Positions 52,164 through 61,256 of a DNA stretch of 64,000 nucleotides are shown one piece after another. A model generated the notes under the pieces. The model saw only the letters and a list, made by a program, of their open reading frames with translations, was not told the origin of the DNA and made no database searches. The stretch covers positions 135,690 through 199,689 of the forward strand of contig JBBPIG010000005.1 in assembly GCA_038040445.1 (NCBI GenBank), written 5' to 3'. Source of the stretch: Acidobacteriota bacterium (GTDB lineage: Bacteria > Acidobacteriota > Blastocatellia > UBA7656). A program made the translations under genes and the position numbers. Position 1 is the first letter of the stretch. Each line of letters begins with the position of its first letter.

Positions 52164-52955
52164 TCATTGCCGACGCGCCATCTTCTGGGTGGCGAACTCA
52201 AGCCGCTGGCGCGCGAGTCTGGCTTCTTCGCCCTGTGGAAACCGCCTGACGATGTCGCGGTACGCTCCCCCGTCGTACACGTACTCGGCGATAAATTCGT
52301 TGAAGTCGAACACGACGCGAAGTTTGCTATATCGGTCCAGGCCCGCATCGTTCAGATAGTATTCACTCAACCTGGCACTCCCAGTTCCGCCGCGGACTTC
52401 CGCGAGCCGCTTCCGCGCACGCTGGCTCAGCGTCTCCGCAGCACGTTCCGCTTCCTCACCTAACAACAGGAGCGCGCGCGGAACCAGTTGCGATTGACTA
52501 AAGCGCTCGATGAGAATCCGGCACAGCAATATCCGATCGAGCCCATCGCTGGCGTTTTCTATCAGCCTCATCATGCGTTGGTCTTCGCCGCCTCGGCCCT
52601 GCACAGCAAGGGCGGCTGGGTGAAGCCATCCGCGCGTGCGCCTCGTTACGGCTACGCGGCAAAACCTCGGCTGACCGGTTTTGGGGTTGCTAGCGCCCAC
52701 GATGAACACTGTGCGTCCGAGACGAAGGCGACGCACCACCTCCGACCGCAAGTCAGGTTCTCGTCGAAGTGCTGACAAGCGGTCATCTACAACGAAGGCC
52801 TTCAGATAAGTCCCGCGTCCTCCCTGCCAGGTCGAGCTCTTGCTGTCTGTCTCCGGGGCTCGCGTCGTTAGTTGTTGCGCGGCTAGGTTGGAAACGGACG
52901 TCAGCAGCAGAAGTGCCCCCGCCGCCGCTCTCGTGACTTGAGTCAGCCGTCTCAT
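52164..52955 (-). CDS. exported protein with SH3-like domain
   Basis: A 263-residue protein with a signal peptide (RRLTQVTRAAAGALLLL ... NLAAQ). The region GTYLKAFVVDDRLSALRREP with a following GRTVFIVGASN and GWLHPAALA resembles a bacterial SH3 (cell-wall or sensory) module. The C-terminal half is helical with EYYLNDAGLDRYSKLRVVFD. The ATG at 52955 has GGAGG upstream. Function unknown. Confidence 0.6.
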   Translation of the reverse strand: MRRLTQVTRAAAGALLLLTSVSNLAAQQLTTRAPETDSKSSTWQGGRGTYLKAFVVDDRLSALRREPDLRSEVVRRLRLGRTVFIVGASNPKTGQPRFCRVAVTRRTRGWLHPAALAVQGRGGEDQRMMRLIENASDGLDRILLCRILIERFSQSQLVPRALLLLGEEAERAAETLSQRARKRLAEVRGGTGSARLSEYYLNDAGLDRYSKLRVVFDFNEFIAEYVYDGGAYRDIVRRFPQGEEARLARQRLEFATQKMARRQ

Positions 52956-53288
52956 TGGCTTTTCCTCCTCCATAACATGGTTCTCGATACTTGGTATGAC
53001 GAAACCGGCATAGAACATAATTCTACCAGCTTGAAATATATTCAGAAGCGCGCTATTTGTCGACCGGTCGCGAGGGTTGAATGCGAACGCAAAAAATCGG
53101 CTCAAAGGGATTGGGGGAAAGTTAGTCACTCGGGTTATTGAGTAGGAGATGAACCAAAGGCTTCAATAAAACGCTCGGGGGACCCACGTGTAGCATACAT
53201 CGCCGCGAGCGACACTCGACAGCAGGACACCTTGACTGGCTCGAATGAAGCAATGTATTTTGAAAGCCTGCCCGGCTCACCAAAAGAA

Positions 53289-53364
53289 GCCAGCGTAGCT
53301 CAGTTGGTAGAGCATCGGTTTCGTAAACCGGAGGTCAAGGGTTCGAGTCCCTTCGCTGGCTCCA
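53289..53364 (+). tRNA. tRNA-Thr (CGT)
   Basis: A standard 76-base cloverleaf: acceptor GCCAGCG pairs with CGCTGGC, T-loop TTCGAGT, anticodon loop TTCGTAA with anticodon CGT (reads ACG), discriminator T and encoded CCA at 53362-53364. It marks the left edge of the accessory region, and tRNA genes are frequent integration sites. Confidence 0.97.
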
Positions 53365-53734
53365 TATTTGACTAGTTTTCAGGTCCCATTCACCTTTTCA
53401 TTCACCTTTTCGAGGCCCGCCGCGCTTCCGTCGCTCCATAAATCTAATTCCAAGGTTTCTCACCAACAACCAAGAATCCAAGAAGTGAGGCAAATCCTCC
53501 GATCCTCACCGTCTTTAGTACAGTGGGTGAATTAGCAGGATCGCGGAAATATTTCAGCGCCCCATCACCTTCGATTCAACTGGCAAATGCTTGGTCGGCT
53601 CGCGTACTGCGATGTCCACGTTCTCTGTTCTTATCTGTTCTTAGTTCATCGCTCGGGATGTGTGAACGAGGAGGCCAGCTCTGCACCTGGTCTCCAATGT
53701 GACCGGGCGACGAAACGACTAGCATAGGAAAAAC
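53365..53734. other. gene-free interval beside tRNA-Thr
   Basis: About 370 bases without a recognisable gene. A short direct repeat CATTCACCTTTT occurs near 53388 and again near 53400. A weak 25-codon minus-strand frame (stop near 53384) may be a decayed integrase end but is not convincing. No direct repeat of the tRNA 3' end was found elsewhere in the window. Confidence 0.5.
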
Positions 53735-54796
53735 ATGGCGGGAGCGCTCAACGGAATCATAGGACACTCAGCGGTGATGCAAGATCTTACGGCTCTTGTT
53801 CTCAAAGTCGCGCCCCATGATTGCAGCGTTCTAGTCCATGGAGAATCAGGTACCGGCAAGGAACTCATAGCTCGCTCCATTCAAGAGAATTCCAAGCGCG
53901 CGAAAGGACCTTTCGTGCCACTCAATTGCGGAGCAATGCCAGACGCTCTCACCGAATCCATTCTTTTCGGTCACGAGAAAGGTTCCTTCACCGGCGCCTC
54001 CTCCGACAAGCGCGGGCTTTTCGAGGCAGCCAACGGCGGCTCAATCTTCCTGGACGAAATAGGCGAAATGCCTCTGCCTGCGCAAGTCAAACTCCTCAGA
54101 GCACTACAGGAGAAAGAGATTGTGCGCGTAGGTTCGACGCGGCACATCAAGGTCGATGTCCGCGTGATAGCAGCAACCAACCGGGATTTGAAGAGCATGA
54201 TAGCGGAGGGTCGATTCCGGCAGGACCTCTATTACCGCATTTCAACCTTCGAGATTCAAGTCGCTCCACTCAGAGAGAGACGGGCAGACATACCGTCATT
54301 GGCCAATCATTTTCTCGACAAGCTTTCGAGCCTAGCTTGCCATCCGCTACCCCTGACCATCGAGGAAGATGCGTTCAACGCACTGGCAAGTTATGACTGG
54401 CATGGCAACGTACGGGAGCTCGAGAACGTAATGAGTCGCTTGCTCGTCGTCGTTGGTACATCGACCATAACACGCGCTGATGTCGAAAACGTGCTCGGCA
54501 TACATCCAGATCCGGCAAGCATCATCGCTCAGACCCACTCGAATGCGCGTGCCGAAGCGAGACGAGTGCTGCGCCCTAGCACAGCGGAGCTCTGCGAAGA
54601 TGAGACGATCACGGCCTACATGAGGCGGGTTAAGCTCGACGTACTTACAGCGGCGATTACTCAATATCCGAATAGAACCGCTGCGGCGCAGAGGCTCGGC
54701 TTGACCAAAGAAGCACTAAAGAGACAGTTGCGGTATTTGCGTAACGCTACAGCGCGCTCGACAACTATATCAACGAATAATCAGGAGAAGGTATGA
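53735..54796 (+). CDS. sigma54-interacting AAA+ transcription activator
   Basis: A 353-residue bacterial enhancer-binding protein without a receiver or sensor domain. The AAA+ core begins almost at residue 10: Walker A HGESGTGKELIARS, sigma54-contact loop EKGSFTGASS (GSFTGA, Ser in place of Ala in GAFTGA), Walker B GSIFLDEIGEM, sensor AATNRDL and arginine finger FRQDLYYRIS. The C-terminus has a Fis-like helix-turn-helix (RTAAAQRLGLTKEALKRQLR). Without a sensor domain it may be constitutively active or controlled by partner proteins. The next gene overlaps by four bases (ATGA). Confidence 0.9.
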   Translation: MAGALNGIIGHSAVMQDLTALVLKVAPHDCSVLVHGESGTGKELIARSIQENSKRAKGPFVPLNCGAMPDALTESILFGHEKGSFTGASSDKRGLFEAANGGSIFLDEIGEMPLPAQVKLLRALQEKEIVRVGSTRHIKVDVRVIAATNRDLKSMIAEGRFRQDLYYRISTFEIQVAPLRERRADIPSLANHFLDKLSSLACHPLPLTIEEDAFNALASYDWHGNVRELENVMSRLLVVVGTSTITRADVENVLGIHPDPASIIAQTHSNARAEARRVLRPSTAELCEDETITAYMRRVKLDVLTAAITQYPNRTAAAQRLGLTKEALKRQLRYLRNATARSTTISTNNQEKV

Positions 54797-55086
54797 GCAG
54801 ACGAACAAATAGTCTACCGGAGAGCAACTATCCGCTGGTCAGTGTCCAGCGGTTCCAGTCACTGAAATGCGACGTGAACACGCGGCAGCTCGACGAACTT
54901 GCCAAGTACATTAGCTACGTTGAGGCGGCTAGCGGAGACAAACCCACTGAGGGGGAAGTTGTAGGCGCGGCACTCACCGAGCTGTTCAAGCTCGACCGCG
55001 GCTTTCAGAAGTGGAAAGACCGGTCCCAGAAACCTGATGCAAGCTCACAGAAGGCAGGGGAACTCACAGCACCGAGCAAAGCGTGA
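54793..55086 (+). CDS. small protein coupled to the sigma54 activator
   Basis: A 97-residue protein starting inside the previous stop (ATGA, 54793-54796), so translationally coupled. The middle VNTRQLDELAKYISYVEAAS is helical and amphipathic; the C-terminus is Lys/Ser-rich. I recognise no family. Because of coupling it is probably a partner or regulator of the sigma54-type protein, or a DNA-binding accessory for plasmid transfer. Confidence 0.6.
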   Translation: MSRRTNSLPESNYPLVSVQRFQSLKCDVNTRQLDELAKYISYVEAASGDKPTEGEVVGAALTELFKLDRGFQKWKDRSQKPDASSQKAGELTAPSKA

Positions 55087-55326
55087 CTAGTGAAATCGAC
55101 GGACGCTCTCTGCGGCGCGCCCATGCTCCTCAGGGTTGATTAGGGTCCCATAGGAAGAATGATGCGCACTCTATTACCCAGTAACTCCCTATTTCGCTGC
55201 TACGCTCCGCGACACTGCCAGGACAATGGAAGCTTGGCAAATTCACCGTCGTGGACCCGATTCGCAGTCTTTCAGTAGCCGTCAAGTATCGACGTTCGTT
55301 AGCGATTGGAATGGAGGGAGATGCAG

Positions 55327-55830
55327 ATGGCGAGGCCGAAACTACCAATAGCGCAACGCAAAGGCATGGTGATGACCGTGCGGATGAGACTGGATCTAAA
55401 CGAAGGGTTGGCAGCGGTCGCTGTACTGCGCGGAACAACAAAGAGCGGACTTGTAAGTCAGTACGCGGCTGAACAGATCAGGCTTGAGCAGGAGCGTGAT
55501 CGACCTCGCTTCGACGCAGCCGTCCAAGATATTCGGTTTCAAAGAGAGACGAAGCGGCGAAAGGAATCTGCTCAATCACAATTCGAACACCTCTCAGATT
55601 TGCCCGATTGCCTGAAAGCCATCACTGAAGATCGTCCATTGGCCAGGCCTTGGTGCCTTGAATCGCGCCCCCATGATCGCTTAATCGAGCCTCTCTATGA
55701 CAGTGGGAAGAGGGTCATTCAGGCTACTCGTCGAAGCCTATCTCTCCTCGCACGAGGACAGCGAACCGCTTGTGGCGAGTCATTAGCTAGCTCCTTCGGC
55801 ATCAATCCGGCTCCAGAAGACCGCCAATAA
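55327..55830 (+). CDS. probable ribbon-helix-helix-type accessory protein
   Basis: A 167-residue protein. The ATG at 55327 has GGAGGGA at good spacing, and the N-terminus MARPKLPIAQRKGMVMTVRM is a beta-strand typical of ribbon-helix-helix DNA-binding proteins followed by TTKSGLVSQYAAEQIRLEQE. The rest is basic and Ser-rich. Its place just upstream of mobC suggests a role in the relaxosome or its control. The family is not certain. Confidence 0.5.
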   Translation: MARPKLPIAQRKGMVMTVRMRLDLNEGLAAVAVLRGTTKSGLVSQYAAEQIRLEQERDRPRFDAAVQDIRFQRETKRRKESAQSQFEHLSDLPDCLKAITEDRPLARPWCLESRPHDRLIEPLYDSGKRVIQATRRSLSLLARGQRTACGESLASSFGINPAPEDRQ

Positions 55831-55909
55831 CCTCACTCAATAGGACACGGAAATATTGTGAATAGACTACGGAAAGCAACCGACCAATTCAGAGCTTAAG
55901 GCGGGATAC

Positions 55910-55933
55910 GTCTTCGCGCTATCGCGCTAAGAC
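55910..55933. other. candidate oriT-type hairpin
   Basis: A 10-bp stem with one mismatch: GTCTT-GCGC on the left faces GCGC-AAGAC on the right with a TATC loop. It lies 26 bases upstream of mobC, where MOBP-type elements commonly have their transfer origin. No known nick-site consensus is identified, so this is a candidate only. Confidence 0.4.
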
Positions 55934-55959
55934 AGGGAACGATTGGCTAAGTTAAGAGT

Positions 55960-56322
55960 ATGGGCAAGCGGCAAAAACAATACCCAAAAGGCGCCCTGGT
56001 GAGACTGACAAACGACGAACATATGCGGCTAACAGCGCTCGCAAAGAAGGCAGGGTTGTCGTTCTCGAGATTCCTGGTCGAGTCGGGACTCACCGGACAA
56101 GCGCCAACTAACGAGGACAGAATACAGCGCGAGCGGGCCATTTTGCAGCTTGCCAGGGTTGGCAATAACCTCAATCAAATTGCCAGACAATTGAACGCTC
56201 AACGGGGAGCACTCAGCTCCAGGGACATCGCTAAGACCCTAGGAGAAGTCCAAACCGCGCTAGAAAGGATCGAAGTACTGTGGCAGGGGGTAGGCGGTGA
56301 GCAGCGCCAGAGCCCACTCTGA
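55960..56322 (+). CDS. mobC: MobC/MbeC-like relaxosome accessory protein
   Basis: A 120-residue protein of the mobilisation accessory (MbeC/MobC) family. Residues about 20-45 form a ribbon-helix-helix-like DNA-binding part (KKAGLSFSRFLVESGLTGQ). The hallmark RVGNNLNQIARQLNAQRGA lies near residue 75. It helps the relaxase bind and nick oriT. It directly precedes the relaxase gene by 8 bases. Confidence 0.85.
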   Translation: MGKRQKQYPKGALVRLTNDEHMRLTALAKKAGLSFSRFLVESGLTGQAPTNEDRIQRERAILQLARVGNNLNQIARQLNAQRGALSSRDIAKTLGEVQTALERIEVLWQGVGGEQRQSPL

Positions 56323-56330
56323 GAATCGAA

Positions 56331-58694
56331 ATGACAACGGCAAGCTCAATAGCAAAGGTGAGTGTAGGTAAGAGTGGCTGCGGTGCCGCGCATGCTTCCT
56401 ACATAACACGAATGTCCGCACTCGATCCCGAGGGACGAGATCGGGCAAGAAGTAACACAGAAGAGCGCTTCGAACAAAGGTCATTGCTGACTCATGACCA
56501 GACCGAGAAGACCGAGCCCAGGGTCACCGAAACACTAAGAGACAATTTGGATCATCGATCTTTGGACGCAGAGAAGGAGCATGCGGGCGGTGACCAACGC
56601 GATGCTGATCCCGTTTGGACCCGGAACGCGCCCGACTTTTTGACCGGCGACACCAACGGAAGAACTCCCGGGTTGGGCCAATCGAACGCCTCTGAAAAGC
56701 TCTGCCTGAAGGAGAAGACCGAGAACCTCAGGCTCTATTTCGGATCACTGGAAGACTACGAAAGGAGGAAAGGAGGACGAACGCATTACCGGATAATCCT
56801 CTCGTTTGATGTCCCGGCGACCAATCAACAGATCAGAGATCTGACGAATAACTTCCTGGAGCAGGCCTTTCCAAAGGCGATTGGGTTCGGCGCTATCCAT
56901 CGGGATACCGACCATCCTCACGTACATCTCTACTTGAATTCGCGGCAGACCGATGGCCGGCGAATTCAGCTCAAGAACAACGAGTTCAAAACCATCGACG
57001 AGAAGTGGTCTAAGATTTACACCAATTTCGCCGGCGACAAGAGTGCCCACGTCGAATACTTGAGGAAGAAAGAGGAGACCAAACAGTGGAAGATCACGGC
57101 GGCTGAAGCCTTTCGAAAAGGCAAACCGATCCCGCCCAAACCCGAAAGAGACAACGACCGGAGGGAGCGATTAGCTGAGCAAAGACTATCCGCGCAGAGA
57201 TCAGAAGCCAGAGACCAGGGCAAGCGACTCGAGTCTCGGCCGCCCGCCGAGCCGGTAATCAGAGCCGGGTCCGAGAAGGAAACCGGACGCCTATTGGCTA
57301 AGGTGGCCATTGCACAAGAGCACCTCGCGCACCTAATTCGTACCGGAGCGACCCAAGGTCAGATCAGATCGATCGCGACCATTGCCTATGACCTGAAGGC
57401 TACCGTTGACAAGACCATAGCCGCGCGAAAACAGGCCGGAAAAGAACGGCTGCCCGCAGTCGTCTACACCACCGAGGAGTGCAAACAGCTTAAGGACTAC
57501 AGAGCTTCTCACAATATACCGGTGAAGAAGGAGCATGCAGCGGCTCGCATTCAGGCCGCCCGGGTGCTTTCTGGAGCAGAATTGAGCGACGCCGAGGGTA
57601 AGGCCGAAGCATTCCGGGCCACGAGGCATTTCTGGAAGTTTGAAGTCGAAGGATGGGACCGAAAGCTATCGCTGAAAGAGGTGGAGCAAGAAATAAAGAG
57701 CAAAACCGAAGAGAAGTTTAAGCCTTACAACTTCCTCCGGCCAAGCAAGAGAGAGTCGATACAAGGGCAGATAGACTACCTTGCGGACGTTAAGAGAGAC
57801 CTGCAGAGGCAGCTCTTGGCCAATGACGCCGCCGTGCAGAAAACGCTTGGCGCCGCTGGACTCAGGTACGATGTTGCCAGTAAACAAGCGGAGCAGGCAC
57901 AGCAAGCGCGGTCTTGCGAGGGGAAGGCGATGCCACTGCCAGTCTTCCAGAAAGACGAACTCGGGAAGATGGCAGAAATCGCAACTCGCAACAAAGACGC
58001 TCGGCTGCTCGCTCTCGTATACAGCCAGGTCAGAGAGAATCTGTTAAGGGAACCGACTGATCAAGCCTTATCCCGGGTGAAGGGCCATGCAGTTATGGCG
58101 CGCATGGAGATGTTGAGAGAAGCCGAACGCCTAAGGGCCGCCATACAGTACGGTGAGTTTAGACAGGTTCCGCTCAGAGACGCCCACGGACTCGACTACA
58201 CAAAGAGCCTGCGGGACGTGCAACCGAGGAACACGCTGGAAGCGGTGATCAGGCACTTCACCGACAGCGAGAAACAGAAGAGGGAGAGACAAGAGATCGG
58301 GGACATAGGTCGGGAACAGCTCCGACGTGCTGAAGCACAGTCGGTGAAAGCTAGGGATTACAGCGTTGTCCTGGACAGCATCGCTGCGGATCATTTCAGA
58401 GCAGCCGGAGTTCAACCCGGCCAAATTGCGCCGGAGTTGGATGCGAAGCAGATCACAGCATTGTGCGAGTTCGCCGAGAAGCAACCTCTGCTCAGTGGCG
58501 CCAGGAAGGAATTCGCTGAAGCCGCGAGGCAGGCGGAACGGGGACTTCAGGAGAGAGAAGCAGCCGCGGCGGCCCAACAGACCGAGCAGGTCCGCAGTCA
58601 TGACCTATCGACTCGGCCGAGAGAACAATCACCTTCACAGGACACGCGAACCAACCATAACGCTGATCGCGACAGTTTCTCACGTGGGAGATGA
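56331..58694 (+). CDS. mobilisation relaxase (MobA/VirD2-like)
   Basis: A 787-residue relaxase. The N-terminal AHASYITRM may hold the nicking tyrosine (Tyr24). The metal-binding histidine motif is HRDTDHPHVHLYLNSRQ near residue 190. The rest is a long helical region with many Lys/Arg/Glu and coiled-coil stretches. It nicks and ligates one strand of plasmid or element DNA at oriT. It follows mobC after 8 bases and ends in DRDSFSRGR. No type IV secretion genes are in view, so it would depend on another element's conjugation machinery. Confidence 0.85.
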   Translation: MTTASSIAKVSVGKSGCGAAHASYITRMSALDPEGRDRARSNTEERFEQRSLLTHDQTEKTEPRVTETLRDNLDHRSLDAEKEHAGGDQRDADPVWTRNAPDFLTGDTNGRTPGLGQSNASEKLCLKEKTENLRLYFGSLEDYERRKGGRTHYRIILSFDVPATNQQIRDLTNNFLEQAFPKAIGFGAIHRDTDHPHVHLYLNSRQTDGRRIQLKNNEFKTIDEKWSKIYTNFAGDKSAHVEYLRKKEETKQWKITAAEAFRKGKPIPPKPERDNDRRERLAEQRLSAQRSEARDQGKRLESRPPAEPVIRAGSEKETGRLLAKVAIAQEHLAHLIRTGATQGQIRSIATIAYDLKATVDKTIAARKQAGKERLPAVVYTTEECKQLKDYRASHNIPVKKEHAAARIQAARVLSGAELSDAEGKAEAFRATRHFWKFEVEGWDRKLSLKEVEQEIKSKTEEKFKPYNFLRPSKRESIQGQIDYLADVKRDLQRQLLANDAAVQKTLGAAGLRYDVASKQAEQAQQARSCEGKAMPLPVFQKDELGKMAEIATRNKDARLLALVYSQVRENLLREPTDQALSRVKGHAVMARMEMLREAERLRAAIQYGEFRQVPLRDAHGLDYTKSLRDVQPRNTLEAVIRHFTDSEKQKRERQEIGDIGREQLRRAEAQSVKARDYSVVLDSIAADHFRAAGVQPGQIAPELDAKQITALCEFAEKQPLLSGARKEFAEAARQAERGLQEREAAAAAQQTEQVRSHDLSTRPREQSPSQDTRTNHNADRDSFSRGR

Positions 58695-58782
58695 AAGTTC
58701 TTAGAGGCCTGGCTCACCGATGCTGGCGCACACGATTTGAAGAGTCGCTAATAGCTGTTGGGCAACGTAACTCTTTATCAAG

Positions 58783-60194
58783 GGTAATGCTGAAGAAGCC
58801 AAGGCGGAAGTCGCTCGTGAGGAACTTGCTCACCTTATCCGAAGTGAAGCGCACGCAACGCAAGTCAAATGGGCTGCAAGGACCGCGTGTGAATTCGCAG
58901 TCGCGTTGGAAAAGACGCTTGCAGCTAGAAAGGAGATGGGTAAGGAAAAACTGCCACACGTCGTTTACACAACTGAAGAATGGAAGCAGTTGAAGGAGCA
59001 TGCGGAGATGCGCCATGTTGCGGTCAAAGACGACCGCGCGGCTGCTCGGCTTCAGTCAACACGGGTCTTCGCCGGCGCTGAACAGAAGGATGCTCAGGCC
59101 AAAATTGATGCGTTTCAGACCCGAAGGCACTTCTGGAAGTTTCACGTCGAAGGCTTTGGAAAGGTCTCACTCAGGGAGGTCGACAAAAGATAAAAACCGA
59201 GACTGATGATAAGTTCAAGCTCTACAACTTTCTGCGCCCAACCAAGAGAGAGGCAATTCAACTCAGGATTGAGTTTTTGCAGGAAACCAAAAAGGACATA
59301 CAGAAGCAGATCGCTTCGGCAGAGCGGCCTGCTCGGAACAACGTTACGGCATCGCAGCTCAAGTACGAGACTGCTTCGAAGCTTGTCGAGTACGCCGAGA
59401 ACGCCCGTGCTCAACAGGGGAGGGAGATGCCCCTGCCCGTCTTTGAACGATCCGAGTTGGCCAAAATGAGCGTGATTGCCAATCGTAACAAGGACGCCAA
59501 GCTCCTCGAATTTGTGTATCACGAAGTCAAAGACAGCTTGCTGGCTAATCCGACTACGTCCACTCTGGCTGACGTGAAGGGTAAGGCTCTAATGGCAAGG
59601 ATGGACATGCTCAAGGCTGCCGATCGACTCAAAGCGACGGTTGAGTACGGCGACTATCGCCAGCTTCCAATCACGGACGCTCAAGGTCTGACTTACACAA
59701 CGAGCGTCAGGGAGATTGAGCCGAAGGGCGCACTCGAAATGCTCATCAGACACTTCACAGACTCTCCGGAGAAGAGGCACGAGTGACAAGCTGTCGCCGA
59801 CGCCAGAGCTGACCAGCTACGAATGGCTCATATGCAGTCTCGAGATGCACGTGATTACAGTGTCATCAGAGACAGGGTTGCGCAGGATTTCTATCGCGCT
59901 GCTGGAGTACGCGAGAAGGCGGTAGCGCCAACTCTAGGCCGCGAACAGATCGCCGAGCTCAACAAGTACGCTGAGACGTTGCCTTTCTTCAGTACAGATC
60001 GGAAGGAGTTCAAAGAGGCCGCCAGGATTGCTGAGGAGAGCCTTCTGCGCAGCGAGGCTTCGGAAGCAGCTAGAAAGGGGACCGAACAATTACGAGCTCC
60101 CGACTTCTCCGCGCGCACCATTGGACAATCGCCTTCTCACGCCGCGTCAAGCACTGACCGGTCTGATCGCGACACCTACTCACGTGGTAGATGA
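58783..60194 (+). pseudogene. decayed tandem copy of the relaxase C-terminal half
   Basis: The protein text from 58783 repeats the C-terminal half of the preceding relaxase: for example KLPHVVYTTEEWKQLKEHAE against RLPAVVYTTEECKQLKDYRA, and both copies end DRDxxSRGR. It lacks a start (a TAA lies in frame upstream), has a frameshift near 59190 (after SLREVDKR) and an in-frame TGA at 59784-59786. Everything else aligns throughout. So an old partial duplication has decayed beside an intact copy. Confidence 0.8.
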
Positions 60195-60294
60195 AGATTC
60201 CCAGCGAACAAGTTCCTTCCCCAATCCAACAACCCTGATTGAGCTGTACTTATCCGTTGATAGTGAAAGCAGCCCTCCTCACTTTCGATAGCTC

Positions 60295-61254
60295 TCACAA
60301 TTTGTGAAAAGGTTCAAAGGGCTCTGCAGGCTCTTTAAAGAAAATGGGCATCAGTCTTGAGATTTCGTTTCGTGCTTCGCTTCGCCCTAGCCCGCAAAGC
60401 GAATCCAATTCCTTTAGAGCGTCCATTCCGTACCGACCAGAGGAGACCATGCGATTGATCCGAAATATGCTATCCTTGCCAACAAGGTGCTCCGCCATAC
60501 CTTTTGCGCCGGAGTCTTGTCCACCCATGAACGCATCTTTAGCTTTGAACCCCCAATACAGTAACCCGAGACTGAACCGTCGTGCCCAATCAATGCTTGG
60601 GGGTTCTTGAGTACAGCCAATGCTTAGGATTCTGATATCTTGACGGGGCCACTCCAAAATTGTGATGGCTTCCACTGCAGCTACAGCTATGGGATTATTA
60701 GCCCAGAGTCCGCCATCAATGAATGGGATTCCCTGAGCAGACTTATATGTTGGAAAATATGTAGGCGCAGCGGTTGTTGCCCTTGCTGCCACAACTGCTG
60801 GTTCTAAGTAGTCCATTCTCAGGCGTTCGTGATGAGATGTCTTGTAGATATGAACTTCCAAAGTCTCTAGATTCAGAGAGGGTATAACGAGGCGAGTCCG
60901 GGATTCCCCCAGCTTGCGCTCACCAAACTTATCTTCGAGTTTGAGCTGAAGAGCTGTTGGATCATATTTTGAGAATCCAATCCATCGGAAAAACTTAAGA
61001 AAGCGATTGCCGGCAAAAACATCTGGTCCAAGTTCCAAATAGAAATTAAGCAGATCGTTTGCACTAAATCCGAGTCCTAAGCCAATCGCAATAATGCCGC
61101 CCGTCGATGTGCCGGCAATCAAGTCGAAATACTCGCCAATCGGCCTGGCTAACTGTCCTTCGATGGTGGCAAGAAACGAGGCCGGAAATACACCCTTTAT
61201 TCCGCCACCGTCAATAGACAAGATTCTTCGGATGGTTCCGTTTGCGTTGCTCAC
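60295..61254 (-). CDS. capV: CBASS effector: patatin-like phospholipase (CapV-type)
   Basis: A 319-residue patatin-like protein. The oxyanion motif SIDGGGIKGVFPASF lies at the N-terminus, the nucleophile in AGTSTGG (Ser50) and the catalytic Asp in IDGGLW (Asp180). CapV-type effectors degrade membrane phospholipids after activation by a cyclic nucleotide, killing the infected cell. It is last of the three-gene operon and starts 2 bases after the stop of the E2-like gene. It is complete. Confidence 0.88.
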   Translation of the reverse strand: MSNANGTIRRILSIDGGGIKGVFPASFLATIEGQLARPIGEYFDLIAGTSTGGIIAIGLGLGFSANDLLNFYLELGPDVFAGNRFLKFFRWIGFSKYDPTALQLKLEDKFGERKLGESRTRLVIPSLNLETLEVHIYKTSHHERLRMDYLEPAVVAARATTAAPTYFPTYKSAQGIPFIDGGLWANNPIAVAAVEAITILEWPRQDIRILSIGCTQEPPSIDWARRFSLGLLYWGFKAKDAFMGGQDSGAKGMAEHLVGKDSIFRINRMVSSGRYGMDALKELDSLCGLGRSEARNEISRLMPIFFKEPAEPFEPFHKL

Positions 61255-61256
61255 TT

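Noticed and set aside
53289..53400. Integration site (att) at the tRNA-Thr 3' end
   Set aside because: No second copy of the tRNA 3' end was found in the window and no integrase gene is visible, so the right boundary cannot be shown.
59784..59786. Recoded TGA in the second relaxase copy
   Set aside because: The copy also lacks a start and has a frameshift, so a plain nonsense mutation in a pseudogene is simpler.
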